Positions 7,341 through 14,264 of a stretch of 25,199 bases of DNA are shown piece after piece. Below the pieces are notes generated by a model. The model ran no database searches. It was not told where the DNA came from and saw nothing but the letters and a program-made list of their open reading frames with translations. The stretch comes from an uncultured Bacillaceae bacterium (GTDB lineage: Bacteria; Bacillota; Bacilli; Bacillales; Pradoshiaceae). Position 1 is the first letter of the stretch, and every line of letters starts with the position of its first letter. The DNA lies in NCBI GenBank assembly GCA_904501845.1, contig CAJGCH010000007.1:1-25199 (forward strand), written 5' to 3'. Position numbers and translations under genes: made by a program.

Positions 7341-8145
7341 TGAAAATAAAGTTCAAGCCCTCCACCGCGGCTATCTTCAGCAATTGAAGAAATCTCAGCG
7401 CCATGTATGGGGCTACCAGGGAATCCTGTTCGTACTCTTCTTCGCTGTATGGGAGATAGCAAGCCGTCTGCAATGGATTGACCCGCTTCTATTCTCCGCT
7501 CCTTCAAGCGTCATTAACATGCTGTTTGAAAAAATCCAAGACGGAAGCCTTGCTGTCCATTCTGGGATCACGTTATTCGAGACCGTTGTCAGCTTCATTC
7601 TTGGCACACTCCTTGGGACGATATTAGCAGCAGCACTATGGTGGTCACCGCTTCTTTCCAAGGTACTTGACCCGTACCTAGTCATCTTTAACGCCATGCC
7701 AAAAGTCGCCCTCGGACCGATTATCATCGTCGCTATGGGCCCTGGCCTTTCTTCGATCATTGCAAATGGGATTATCATCTCTCTTATCATTACAACCATT
7801 GTCGTGTATACAAGCTTCAGGGACATAGATCCGAATTATATTAAGGTGCTGCAAACCTTCAAGGCTAAACGGGGGCGCATCTTTATGGAAGCGGTCCTCC
7901 CCTATTCCTTTCCGGTTATCATATCCACCTTAAAGGTCAATGTCGGTCTTGCTTGGGTAGGCGTAATTGTCGGCGAATTCCTCGTCAGCTCAGAAGGACT
8001 CGGTTATTTAATCATCTACGGGTTCCAAGTCTTTAACTTCACACTTGTACTCATGGCTTTGCTCGTTATTGCCGTCTTCGCTACAGTTATGTATAAATGC
8101 GTTGAATTCCTTGAGTCAAAGCTCATTCGTGACCAGCAGCATTGA
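7333..8145 (+). CDS. ytlD: ABC transporter permease (SsuC/TauC-like)
   Basis: Membrane-spanning subunit of the importer, 270 residues. Hydrophobic segments are visible at about 28-46, 82-104, 125-160 and 235-255, and the conserved loop that docks with the ATPase lies around 165-190. The reading frame is open from 7180, but the ATG at 7333 has GGAAGGAG just upstream and gives the family's normal length; it overlaps the ATPase gene by 8 bp. The 3' end overlaps the convergent ytkD gene by 23 bp, so no ordinary terminator fits between the two genes. Confidence 0.9.
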   Translation: MPDENKVQALHRGYLQQLKKSQRHVWGYQGILFVLFFAVWEIASRLQWIDPLLFSAPSSVINMLFEKIQDGSLAVHSGITLFETVVSFILGTLLGTILAAALWWSPLLSKVLDPYLVIFNAMPKVALGPIIIVAMGPGLSSIIANGIIISLIITTIVVYTSFRDIDPNYIKVLQTFKAKRGRIFMEAVLPYSFPVIISTLKVNVGLAWVGVIVGEFLVSSEGLGYLIIYGFQVFNFTLVLMALLVIAVFATVMYKCVEFLESKLIRDQQH

Positions 8146-8605
8146 TCTTGCTCAGCAGATTCAATGAATATGGAACAACCTTGTCCTTCATAATAAAGCT
8201 GTATTCAGGGCTAGTTTGATAATCCTCTGGTAATCGTTCAAGCAAGATGGGCCCGTCCGTCTCCATATAATCGGCCTTATCCTGCAAAGCTTTGACATCT
8301 GCATAAAAAACAGCCTTTATGATTGGGAATAAACCGTTCTCCACTCGATATTCACCAAGGGGAACGATCTCATCCACGATTCCCCCTGTTTCCTCATTCA
8401 CTTCTCGCATCGCTGCCTGAACAGGGGTTTCGTTTTCTTCTACTTTCCCTCCAGGAAATTCAAACCCGCGTTTTGGATGCCTTGTCAGCAGCCACTTTCC
8501 CTCATACGAACAAATGACGAAAACATGGGCAGCCGTCTCCTCAAATAATCCCTGCTGATCATTCCACCGTACTTCATTTCCATAAAAGTCTTGAAACACC
8601 ATCAT
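8123..8605 (-). CDS. ytkD: YtkD-like Nudix hydrolase (nucleoside triphosphatase)
   Basis: A Nudix pyrophosphohydrolase. B. subtilis YtkD removes oxidised dGTP (8-oxo-dGTP) and related nucleotides and so limits mutation. The Nudix box starts at G53 in FPGGKVEENE and runs through MREVNEETGG, with Glu59 and the REVNEE core (67-72) intact. The 160-residue length fits. Start choice: the frame opens at a GTG at 8614, but AGAGG at 8614-8618 overlaps that codon, whereas the ATG at 8605 has 8 nt spacing. An extended -10 promoter lies about 50 bp upstream. The 3' end is buried in the end of ytlD by 23 bp. Confidence 0.88.
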   Translation of the reverse strand: MMVFQDFYGNEVRWNDQQGLFEETAAHVFVICSYEGKWLLTRHPKRGFEFPGGKVEENETPVQAAMREVNEETGGIVDEIVPLGEYRVENGLFPIIKAVFYADVKALQDKADYMETDGPILLERLPEDYQTSPEYSFIMKDKVVPYSLNLLSKINAAGHE

Positions 8606-8656
8606 GCGCAACACCTCTTGTAAAAATCCTTAATCTTCTTGCTTTTTCTACATAAA

Positions 8657-8665
8657 ATTATAGCA
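8657..8665 (-). promoter_or_regulatory. Extended -10 promoter of ytkD
   Basis: On the minus strand TGCTATAAT combines a perfect TATAAT with the TGn extension, about 50 bp upstream of the ytkD start. No clear -35 is seen, which is common for extended -10 promoters. Confidence 0.55.
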
Positions 8666-8796
8666 TTCCATTTCATTTGACCCCTAATCGACACTTTCAT
8701 CCCTATTATTTCTTCTTTTTTAAGAGTAGACTTAATCATATTGGGGTAAACAATTACTATATGAATAGAGAGATGAGTATGAAAGGAGCCTGAAGA

Positions 8797-9033
8797 ATGA
8801 ATTTCATTGATGAGCTATACCAGCTGTACCGGAATAAACTGACCGGTGATGATGAAGATATTGATGTTTTAACGCTCGCTGTTTTGGAGCAGCTTGACCG
8901 CAATGACGTTCTCCAGCTAATCAGCGAGCTTGAGGACCGAGAACTCTACAATCTAATGGGACTGTATTTGGCTGACAGCCTAAAAAAACGCTTTGCGAAT
9001 GATACGATTGAGCCAGGACATTTCATTCATTGA
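8797..9033 (+). CDS. Small DUF6154-like protein
   Basis: A 78-residue acidic soluble protein that looks all-helical. It has no signal peptide or membrane segment. The LTGDDEDIDVLTLAVLEQLDR stretch (residues 16-36) resembles the DUF6154 family of Bacillaceae, from memory only. Function is unknown. The start ATG has a clear AAGGAG ribosome binding site. A terminator follows the stop. The upstream 180 bp, shared with ytkD, is AT-rich and contains no clear plus-strand promoter. Confidence 0.8.
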   Translation: MNFIDELYQLYRNKLTGDDEDIDVLTLAVLEQLDRNDVLQLISELEDRELYNLMGLYLADSLKKRFANDTIEPGHFIH

Positions 9034-9053
9034 TTGGCCTGCATACATAGCCG

Positions 9054-9080
9054 AACCTTCCTGCAAGAGGAGGTTTTTTT
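9054..9080 (+). terminator. Terminator after the DUF6154-like gene
   Basis: Stem AACCTTCCT / AGGAGGTT (9054-9062 with 9068-9075, one bulge) followed by a T-run, about 20 bp past the stop. Confidence 0.8.
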
Positions 9081-9136
9081 ATTGTTAACAAAAAATGGTA
9101 TACTGTCCTTAACCTGAGTTTCTAGGAGGATAATAA

Positions 9137-9298
9137 ATGGGTATCATGTTCATCGTATTTATCGTAAGTGCCATCATTATTGCAGCCGTAATCGCCGTTA
9201 CTGCCATGGTAACCACCAAAGCATACGGATACAAGCATACAATTGACCCCATTGATAACAATCCGCACATCAAAGAAGATACAACGCCTCTAGAATAA
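9137..9298 (+). CDS. ytzI: YtzI-like small membrane protein
   Basis: A 53-residue protein with one N-terminal transmembrane segment (about residues 3-26, very rich in Ile, Val and Ala) and a short polar tail. The tail motif TTKAYGYKHTIDP matches what I remember of Bacillus YtzI. Function unknown; the polar C-terminus probably faces the cytoplasm. The ATG has TAGGAGGA 7-8 nt upstream. It sits between a terminator on the left and a bidirectional terminator shared with luxS on the right, so it is a single-gene unit. Position next to luxS agrees with the B. subtilis arrangement as I recall it. Confidence 0.8.
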   Translation: MGIMFIVFIVSAIIIAAVIAVTAMVTTKAYGYKHTIDPIDNNPHIKEDTTPLE

Positions 9299-9300
9299 AT

Positions 9301-9327
9301 AAAAAAGGAGGAATGATTCCTCCTTTT
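9301..9327. terminator. Bidirectional terminator between ytzI and luxS
   Basis: AAAAGGAGGAAT and ATTCCTCCTTTT (9303-9314 and 9316-9327) are perfect complements. The A-run on one side and T-run on the other serve ytzI on the plus strand and luxS on the minus strand. The real loop will be about 7 nt. Confidence 0.85.
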
Positions 9328-9329
9328 AA

Positions 9330-9803
9330 TCAAGCAAATACTTGCTTTAAATCTTCCTTCGATTGTTTCAGCCAGAAATTCATTAATTTCTTCGCACCCT
9401 CTAAATCGTGCAATTTAGCCTGGCCGCATTGTTTTTCATTTGCTGCAGGAATCTCGGTAATCTCCACCGCTTCATTCATCGTCTTATCAAGGACATCAAT
9501 AATTTCCTCAACCGTCGGCTCACCGCTCACAACCAGATAAAAACCAGTCTGGCATCCCATAGGGGAGATATCAATAATATCGAAATGGCTGTAGTCCTCA
9601 GCGTATTTACGGATATTAAAGGCAAGCAAATGTTCTAATGTATGGATTGAATCCGGCTTCATCGCCTGCTTGTTCGGCTGGCAGAAACGAATATCAAACT
9701 TATTCACGACACCATCGCTCCCCACCTTATGAACACCGCAATGACGCACATATGGAGCTTTAACTGCATTATGATCCAATTCAAAGCTTTCTACAGATGG
9801 CAT
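9330..9803 (-). CDS. luxS: S-ribosylhomocysteine lyase (AI-2 synthase)
   Basis: LuxS cleaves S-ribosylhomocysteine to homocysteine and DPD, the precursor of autoinducer-2. It thereby recycles the product of SAM-dependent methylation. The protein has the standard 157 residues. Active-site residues are in place: His54 and His58 in HTLEH with Glu57 as base, catalytic Cys84 in GCQTG, and Cys126 as third metal ligand in QCGQAK. The ATG lies 10 nt after AGGAGG. A bidirectional terminator follows the stop. The upstream 136 bp shared with yidD has no S-box and no clear promoter. Confidence 0.97.
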   Translation of the reverse strand: MPSVESFELDHNAVKAPYVRHCGVHKVGSDGVVNKFDIRFCQPNKQAMKPDSIHTLEHLLAFNIRKYAEDYSHFDIIDISPMGCQTGFYLVVSGEPTVEEIIDVLDKTMNEAVEITEIPAANEKQCGQAKLHDLEGAKKLMNFWLKQSKEDLKQVFA

Positions 9804-9939
9804 TTAATCATGACCTCCTCTTTTACTCCTATTCATTCTACCTCTTCCGCTCATATATTTCATCTCAAAAATTTGATGTTTCCCCTAAAAAACTTTATCA
9901 TATGGTGGAACAAATCAAACAGGAAAGAAGTTATCGGAC

Positions 9940-10164
9940 ATGAAAAAGATTCTCCTGAAAATCATTCAATTTTATCGAGTAGGCATCTCACCGCTAAAAC
10001 CGCCAAGCTGCCGCTTTTATCCAACATGCTCTTCCTATGGCCTAGAGGCTATTGAACGCTTTGGCGCATTGAAAGGTACTTGGATGACCATGAAACGGAT
10101 ATCGAAATGCCATCCCTTCCATCCAGGAGGATTTGATCCCGTTCCTGAGAAAAAAAAGAAATAA
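9940..10164 (+). CDS. yidD: YidD, membrane protein insertion efficiency factor
   Basis: A 74-residue member of the YidD (DUF37) family; YtjA is the B. subtilis name. These proteins bind the membrane by an N-terminal amphipathic helix and assist YidC/Sec-dependent insertion. The family signatures SCRFYPTCSSYG (23-34) and KCHPFHPGGFDPVP (56-69) are intact, including the conserved cysteines at 24, 30 and 57. The C-terminus is a lysine run. The ribosome binding site (AGGAAAG) is weak and rather far from the ATG. In many bacteria yidD sits with rnpA, but in Bacillus it is found near luxS, as here. Confidence 0.92.
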   Translation: MKKILLKIIQFYRVGISPLKPPSCRFYPTCSSYGLEAIERFGALKGTWMTMKRISKCHPFHPGGFDPVPEKKKK

Positions 10165-10169
10165 ACCTC

Positions 10170-10198
10170 TTGATTTATCAAAAAAACCGCTGTATCAT
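10170..10198 (+). promoter_or_regulatory. Promoter of znuA
   Basis: TTGATT (10170-10175) and TATCAT (10193-10198), separated by 17 nt, form a good sigma-A promoter. Transcription would begin around 10205, just before the first Zur box, so a bound repressor would block initiation or escape. Confidence 0.6.
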
Positions 10199-10209
10199 AA
10201 CCATATATT

Positions 10210-10230
10210 AAATCGAAATCATTTCGATTT
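10210..10230. promoter_or_regulatory. Zur box 1 upstream of znuA
   Basis: Half-sites AAATCGAAA and TTTCGATTT form a 9-3-9 palindrome closely matching the Bacillus Zur operator, whose half-site is AAATCGTAA. Every base pairs across the dyad. Zur represses zinc-uptake genes when zinc is plentiful. Confidence 0.85.
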
Positions 10231-10245
10231 ATTTTTATGTCATTT

Positions 10246-10266
10246 AAATCGTAATCAATCCGATTA
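10246..10266. promoter_or_regulatory. Zur box 2 upstream of znuA
   Basis: The left half AAATCGTAA is an exact Zur half-site and the right half ATCCGATTA is degenerate. It lies 36 bp from box 1 (centre to centre) and just before the znuA ribosome binding site. Confidence 0.7.
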
Positions 10267-10289
10267 AGAGCGAAAAGGAGGCAAAACTT

Positions 10290-11246
10290 TTGCGTAAGCT
10301 AGCATTTATATTCGCACTAATTCTCACAGCATCTATTTTCTTGGCCGGCTGCGGTTCTTCTTCATCCGAAACCAAGAAAGATGATAATAAACTGACCATC
10401 TACACGACCGTTTATCCGCTCCAATATTTTACCGAGCAAATAGGCGGTGAATACGTGAACGTAAGTTCTGTCTATCCAGCAGGAGTTGATGAGCATACCT
10501 TTGAACCAACCCAAAAGGATATCATCAACATCGCTGAAGCGGATTTATTTTACTATATCGGCTACAATCTTGAAGGCTTTGTCACAAACGCCGAAAAGAC
10601 ATTGAAAAATGAAAACGTTGAAATGCTCGCCGTTGGGGAAGAAGTCCATATCGAAGACGAGAACCATGAACATAAGGAAGATGGCCATAACCATGAGGAA
10701 GAGAGCCATGGCCATGACCATGGGTCAGTTGACCCTCACCTTTGGATTGACCCGGTCTATGCAAAGGAAATGGCTGAAGTGATCAAGAACTCTCTCTCCG
10801 AGAAACAGCCTGAACAAAGTGATGTATTCGAGCAGAATTACCAAGTACTAGCCGAGAAGCTCGACAGCCTGAATGAAGAGTACACCGATGCAGCCGCGAA
10901 GACGAAGCATGCCGAATTCCTCGTCTCTCATGCGGCGTTTGGCTATTGGACAACAAGATACGGAATCGACCAAATCAGTGTTTCCGGCATTTCTACATCA
11001 GAAGAGCCTACACAGAAATCTTTGCAGAAGCTGGTCGATACAGCAAAAGAACACGAATTAACACATATTTTAGTTGAGCAAAATGTGAGCAGCAAATTAA
11101 CCGACGTCATCAAGAACGAAGCGAATCTGAAGTCATTGCCCATCCATAACCTGGCTACATTGACCCAAGAGGACATTGATGAAGGCCGAGATTATTTCTC
11201 CATCATGGAAGATAACCTCAACTCATTAAAAACAGCGCTAAACTAG
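10290..11246 (+). CDS. znuA: Zinc ABC transporter substrate-binding lipoprotein
   Basis: Captures zinc outside the membrane for an ABC importer. It is a cluster A-I metal-binding lipoprotein with lipobox LAGC (Cys21). A charged histidine-rich loop (about 120-150, nine His), typical of zinc rather than manganese binders, lies before DPHLWIDP. Likely metal ligands are His69 in DEHTFEP, His150 and His214. Start is TTG at 10290 with AAAAGGAGG 8 nt upstream. Two Zur boxes in the promoter fit zinc repression. The permease and ATPase genes that usually accompany znuA are not beside it: a terminator and a DUF1540 gene follow. It probably works with a transporter encoded elsewhere. Also called adcA in B. 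subtilis. Confidence 0.93.
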   Translation: MRKLAFIFALILTASIFLAGCGSSSSETKKDDNKLTIYTTVYPLQYFTEQIGGEYVNVSSVYPAGVDEHTFEPTQKDIINIAEADLFYYIGYNLEGFVTNAEKTLKNENVEMLAVGEEVHIEDENHEHKEDGHNHEEESHGHDHGSVDPHLWIDPVYAKEMAEVIKNSLSEKQPEQSDVFEQNYQVLAEKLDSLNEEYTDAAAKTKHAEFLVSHAAFGYWTTRYGIDQISVSGISTSEEPTQKSLQKLVDTAKEHELTHILVEQNVSSKLTDVIKNEANLKSLPIHNLATLTQEDIDEGRDYFSIMEDNLNSLKTALN

Positions 11247-11256
11247 GATCAATATC

Positions 11257-11302
11257 AAGCAGAAGACACCGCCTAAAGGCAGATCTGTCTTCTGCTTTTT
11301 TG
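11257..11302 (+). terminator. Terminator of znuA
   Basis: A 12-bp stem AAGCAGAAGACA / TGTCTTCTGCTT (11257-11268 with 11286-11297) and a T-run, with a small GCC/GGC hairpin nested in the loop. It starts 10 bp past the stop. Confidence 0.88.
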
Positions 11303-11374
11303 TTTGTCCCCATATTTTTCTGCTCATAAAATGCGGTTACCGCTGCATCCTAAGCATAAAGGAGGGGATTGATA

Positions 11375-11542
11375 ATGCCACATGGAGTCAAATGTTCAGT
11401 GGATTCATGTCATTTCTGGAAAGAGGGCAACAAATGTGCAGCCGAAAGAATCTCAGTACACACCTATTCCGAGGAGCGTGCCTATATAAGCGGCGATACC
11501 GGCTGCAAGACATTCCGCCCAGCAAGCGAAACAACCCTTTAA
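11375..11542 (+). CDS. DUF1540 cysteine-motif small protein
   Basis: A 55-residue protein with one DUF1540 domain: CSVDSC (7-12), then Cys21 in NKCAAE, and Cys44 in TGCKTF. The four conserved cysteines suggest a bound metal, probably zinc, but that is inferred from spacing. Such genes are common in spore formers and their function is unknown. The start ATG follows AAAGGAGGGG at a good distance. A terminator follows directly, so it is a single gene. Its place behind zinc-repressed znuA is notable, although the znuA terminator separates the two. Confidence 0.85.
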   Translation: MPHGVKCSVDSCHFWKEGNKCAAERISVHTYSEERAYISGDTGCKTFRPASETTL

Positions 11543-11548
11543 TTTGAT

Positions 11549-11576
11549 GAGGCTTCTCTCGCAGAAGCCTCTTTTT
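11549..11576 (+). terminator. Terminator of the DUF1540 gene
   Basis: A 9-bp stem GAGGCTTCT / AGAAGCCTC (11549-11557 with 11563-11571) followed by a T-run. Confidence 0.85.
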
Positions 11577-11665
11577 CGAAAAGTCAGACTAGTGTTGAAG
11601 CAGAGTTAATTATATAATTAATACAATATATAAAATAAACTTTTCAAAAAGGGAGAAGCTGAGTG

Positions 11666-12421
11666 ATGCTAAATAAAATGCTAAGTTCTATTGGTATTGG
11701 AGCAGCAAAGGTCGATACTCAATTGTACAAAACAAGCTACACTGTCGGGGAAGAATTAGCGGGCAAGATTGTCGTTCTGGGCGGGAAGACCGAACAGCAA
11801 ATCGACCGCCTCTATCTTTCACTGATGGTCACGTATGAAGTCGAAAAGGATGACCATAAATACACCCAGAAGGCTGAGATTGAAAAATATCAATTATCGG
11901 ATGCCTTCCTGATTCAGCCGAATGAAGTGAGGGAAATTCCATTCTCCTTCCAGCTTCCATATGATGTTCCCATCACGAAAGGCCGCACGCGCGCATGGAT
12001 TCAGACGGGTCTGGATATCAAGAACGCGATTGACCCGCAGGACCAGGATTATATCGACATCAACCCGCATCCGCTCGTTGCTGAATTTCTGCAGACTGTT
12101 AATCAGCTGGGATTCCGACTGCGCGAGGTAGAATGCAAGAAAGCTTCCGCATCTCTTCGCAAGAGATATCCATTCGTCCAGGAATTCGAATTCAAGCCAA
12201 TTAGCGGCGAATTCCGTTCCAAGCTTGATGAGCTCGAAGCGATTTTTTATGTCTCGAAGGACGAAATTGAAGTCCTCCTGCAAATTGACAGAAGAGCTCG
12301 CGGTTTAGGCATTTTTGAAGCCTTGGGTCTTGATGAGAGCTTTGTCAGGTTTACATATAGCCGGAGCGATATACCATCACTCTCCAGCCAATTAACTAAT
12401 CTTATCCGCCAGCATAGCTAA
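11666..12421 (+). CDS. spo0M: Spo0M-like sporulation control protein
   Basis: An arrestin-fold cytoplasmic protein of the Spo0M family. In B. subtilis Spo0M affects the Spo0A phosphorelay and cell shape or division. The N-terminal SSIGIGAAKVDTQL and the Y-x-VGEELAGKIVVLGG pattern (25-40) match the family. The 251-residue length is normal. The start could be ATG at 11666 or the adjacent GTG at 11663; GGGAG lies 10 or 7 nt away respectively, so both are possible. The upstream stretch 11577-11660 is very AT-rich with several TATAAT-like words and no clear -35. A terminator follows the gene. In B. subtilis it lies elsewhere on the chromosome, so this neighbourhood is different. Confidence 0.9.
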   Translation: MLNKMLSSIGIGAAKVDTQLYKTSYTVGEELAGKIVVLGGKTEQQIDRLYLSLMVTYEVEKDDHKYTQKAEIEKYQLSDAFLIQPNEVREIPFSFQLPYDVPITKGRTRAWIQTGLDIKNAIDPQDQDYIDINPHPLVAEFLQTVNQLGFRLREVECKKASASLRKRYPFVQEFEFKPISGEFRSKLDELEAIFYVSKDEIEVLLQIDRRARGLGIFEALGLDESFVRFTYSRSDIPSLSSQLTNLIRQHS

Positions 12422-12429
12422 TTGATAAC

Positions 12430-12457
12430 AAAGGCTCGCCCCAGAAGCGAGCCTTTT
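12430..12457 (+). terminator. Terminator of spo0M
   Basis: A 10-bp stem AAAGGCTCGC / GCGAGCCTTT (12430-12439 with 12447-12456) and a short T-run, 8 bp past the stop. Confidence 0.85.
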
Positions 12458-12481
12458 CACTTTCCCATGCACAATTCTTCA

Positions 12482-12525
12482 AAATAAAATGAAAGCGCCT
12501 TCATATAGGCGCTTTCATTTTATTT
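12482..12525. terminator. 18-bp perfect palindrome, terminator of the 43-codon gene
   Basis: Arms 12482-12499 and 12508-12525 are perfectly complementary over 18 bp, with an 8-nt loop. The minus-strand copy ends in a U-rich tail. It contains the last codon and stop of the small gene at 12520-12651. It sits 25 bp past the spo0M terminator and could stop transcription from either side. Confidence 0.75.
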
Positions 12526-12651
12526 AATTTCCTTTAGTAATGACGCTACTTCTTTTTCAGCAATGTTGGTAATTGCGGTTATTACTGATAATGGAAGTCC
12601 GCGACGCAATAGAATCTCAGCAATTAAATATTGCTTTTTCGAACGAGCCAT
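12520..12651 (-). CDS. Unrecognised 43-residue protein
   Basis: A short open frame encoding a basic helical peptide (starts MARSKKQYLIAEILLRRGLP). It has a GGGGAG ribosome binding site 3 nt from the ATG (a little close), a TATAAT box upstream at 12682-12687 and the 18-bp terminator at its end. Residues from Tyr8 to Lys43 could form two or three short helices, as in a small DNA-binding or adaptor protein, but I do not recognise a family. It lies 86 bp downstream of menE on the same strand, so it might also be read through as the last gene of the men operon. Translation is supported by promoter, ribosome binding site and terminator together, not by homology. Confidence 0.6.
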   Translation of the reverse strand: MARSKKQYLIAEILLRRGLPLSVITAITNIAEKEVASLLKEIK

Positions 12652-12681
12652 TTTCTCCCCGCCTTCTCATGTCTTTTTTTT

Positions 12682-12687
12682 ATTATA
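12682..12687 (-). promoter_or_regulatory. -10 box before the 43-codon gene
   Basis: A perfect TATAAT on the minus strand about 30 bp before the start codon. No good -35 is present 16-18 nt upstream. Confidence 0.4.
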
Positions 12688-12736
12688 CTGGAAATCAAGA
12701 CTGAAAAGAATAAGTCCTTCACCCAATTTTCTGAAT

Positions 12737-14191
12737 TCACAAAAAATATTTAGCTAATTCTTTACGGACTAGCTTATTAGAAGCATTGCGGGGAAGCTCT
12801 TTACGGATGATATATCGCTTAGGAATTTTGTACTTAGCGAGTCTCTCCTTACAAAAAAGAATCATTTCCTCTTGATCAAATACCGCACCCTCCTTCAAAA
12901 CGAGTGCAGCGGCTGGTACGGCTCCCCAGTCATCATCACTTATTCCGGTCACACCAGCTTCCTTAACGGCAGGATGAGCACTAAGAATGGATTCCACCTC
13001 TGCCGGGTATATATTTTCCCCGCCGGAGATGATTAAATCAGAACGGCGGTCAAGCATATACAGATAACCTTCCTCATCCAGGTAGCCGAGATCTCCAGTG
13101 TAGAACCAGCCATCCCTAAAGGCCTCTTTGCCACGGCCATGAAGATAACCTGGTGTCACATTCGGCCCTTTAACGCGAATCTCTCCCGGTTCATTTGGAT
13201 TCGATTCCCGGTCATGCTTCCAGATTGAAATCTCGCATGGATATAAAGGCTTTCCAGAGGAACCAAGCTTCCTTAAGGCATCTTCCGGAGCAAGAGTAGC
13301 GATTTGCGAAGAGGTCTCTGTCATTCCATATGTCTGGAATACACGTATGCCTTTGTCCATCGTTCGTTCCAGCAGCGGCATTGGTGCTGGTCCCCCGCCT
13401 AAGAGCATGCCATGAAAGCTCTCTGGATAATCCGTTTCTCCCAAATCATCCAGCATGCGGCTTAGCATCGCAGACACTACAGACATAATTGTCACACCTT
13501 CAGTTAAGATGGCCTGATTCGCAAGCCTTGGATCAAAATGGCGGTGAAGGACGACCGGACTGCCATAGATGGCAGAACGAAGCAGGATTGACAGACCGCT
13601 TATATGAAATAGCGGCATTGCGCAAAGCCACTTGTCATTGTCCCTCAATCCAAGGTTGAGTACAGAGCCAAAAGCGCTGAATACATGATTGCCATATGTT
13701 TGCCTGACAGCTTTTGCCTTCCCCGTTGTCCCCGACGTATACATGATTGTTGCCGTCTCATTAAGGTCCATTTCTGTCAGGACAGGAAAGGGTTGCGGCT
13801 CTGTCTCTTTTAGTGAAGCTATTGTAATGATGCTGGCTTTGCTTTCCGTTTCCTTATCCGTAATCAAGAATGCAGCACCGGCATCCTGAAGCTGCCATTC
13901 GCGCTCATGATCGGTTAAACGTCCATTCAACAAGACCGTTTGGGCACCAATCATCATCAGCCCATGGATGATAAAGACCATCTCAGCTGAGTTATGCATT
14001 TGTACCGCCACCAGCTGTCCGCGCGAGACGCCGCATCTTGTGAGCCTTTCGGCATAAAGAAGGGACATCTGCCTCAATTCCTCAAAGGACCAGCAGCTTC
14101 CCTCAAAGAACAAGGCTGCTCTCTTTGGCGTCAAGGATGCACGTTGACTGAGAAATTGCGGTATTGATGATTTTCCTTGTGTAAACAACAT
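12737..14191 (-). CDS. menE: o-Succinylbenzoate-CoA ligase
   Basis: MenE activates o-succinylbenzoate with ATP and CoA for ring closure by MenB in menaquinone synthesis. It is an ANL-superfamily adenylating enzyme of 484 residues. Visible motifs are the P-loop MYTSGTTGKAK (150-160), GMTETSSQ, TGDLGYLDEEGY, the hinge DRRSDLIISGGENIYPAE and the C-terminal catalytic lysine in NASNK (about 473). The frame is open from 14368, but the ATG at 14191 follows AAGGTGAGG and matches the family N-terminus; the extra 59 codons cover the end of menB and a hairpin. It lies 73 bp from menB. menC, which follows menE in B. subtilis, is absent here. Confidence 0.96.
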   Translation of the reverse strand: MLFTQGKSSIPQFLSQRASLTPKRAALFFEGSCWSFEELRQMSLLYAERLTRCGVSRGQLVAVQMHNSAEMVFIIHGLMMIGAQTVLLNGRLTDHEREWQLQDAGAAFLITDKETESKASIITIASLKETEPQPFPVLTEMDLNETATIMYTSGTTGKAKAVRQTYGNHVFSAFGSVLNLGLRDNDKWLCAMPLFHISGLSILLRSAIYGSPVVLHRHFDPRLANQAILTEGVTIMSVVSAMLSRMLDDLGETDYPESFHGMLLGGGPAPMPLLERTMDKGIRVFQTYGMTETSSQIATLAPEDALRKLGSSGKPLYPCEISIWKHDRESNPNEPGEIRVKGPNVTPGYLHGRGKEAFRDGWFYTGDLGYLDEEGYLYMLDRRSDLIISGGENIYPAEVESILSAHPAVKEAGVTGISDDDWGAVPAAALVLKEGAVFDQEEMILFCKERLAKYKIPKRYIIRKELPRNASNKLVRKELAKYFL

Positions 14192-14224
14192 ATCCTCACC
14201 TTTTTCAATATGCAAAAATGGAAA

Positions 14225-14252
14225 CAGCTTGACGAAACTAAGCGTCAAGCTG
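14225..14252 (-). terminator. Hairpin between menB and menE
   Basis: A perfect 10-bp stem CAGCTTGACG / CGTCAAGCTG with an 8-nt loop is followed on the minus strand by a mixed T-rich tail (TTTCCATTTTT). It may act as a partial terminator or an RNA-stability element within the men operon. The imperfect U-tract keeps this uncertain. Confidence 0.55.
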
Positions 14253-14264
14253 AATGTATCAAAA

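Noticed and set aside
10660..10730. Repeated GGCCATAACCATG / GGCCATGACCATG units in znuA as a tandem repeat element
   Set aside because: They encode the histidine-rich metal loop expected in the family; no independent repeat is needed.
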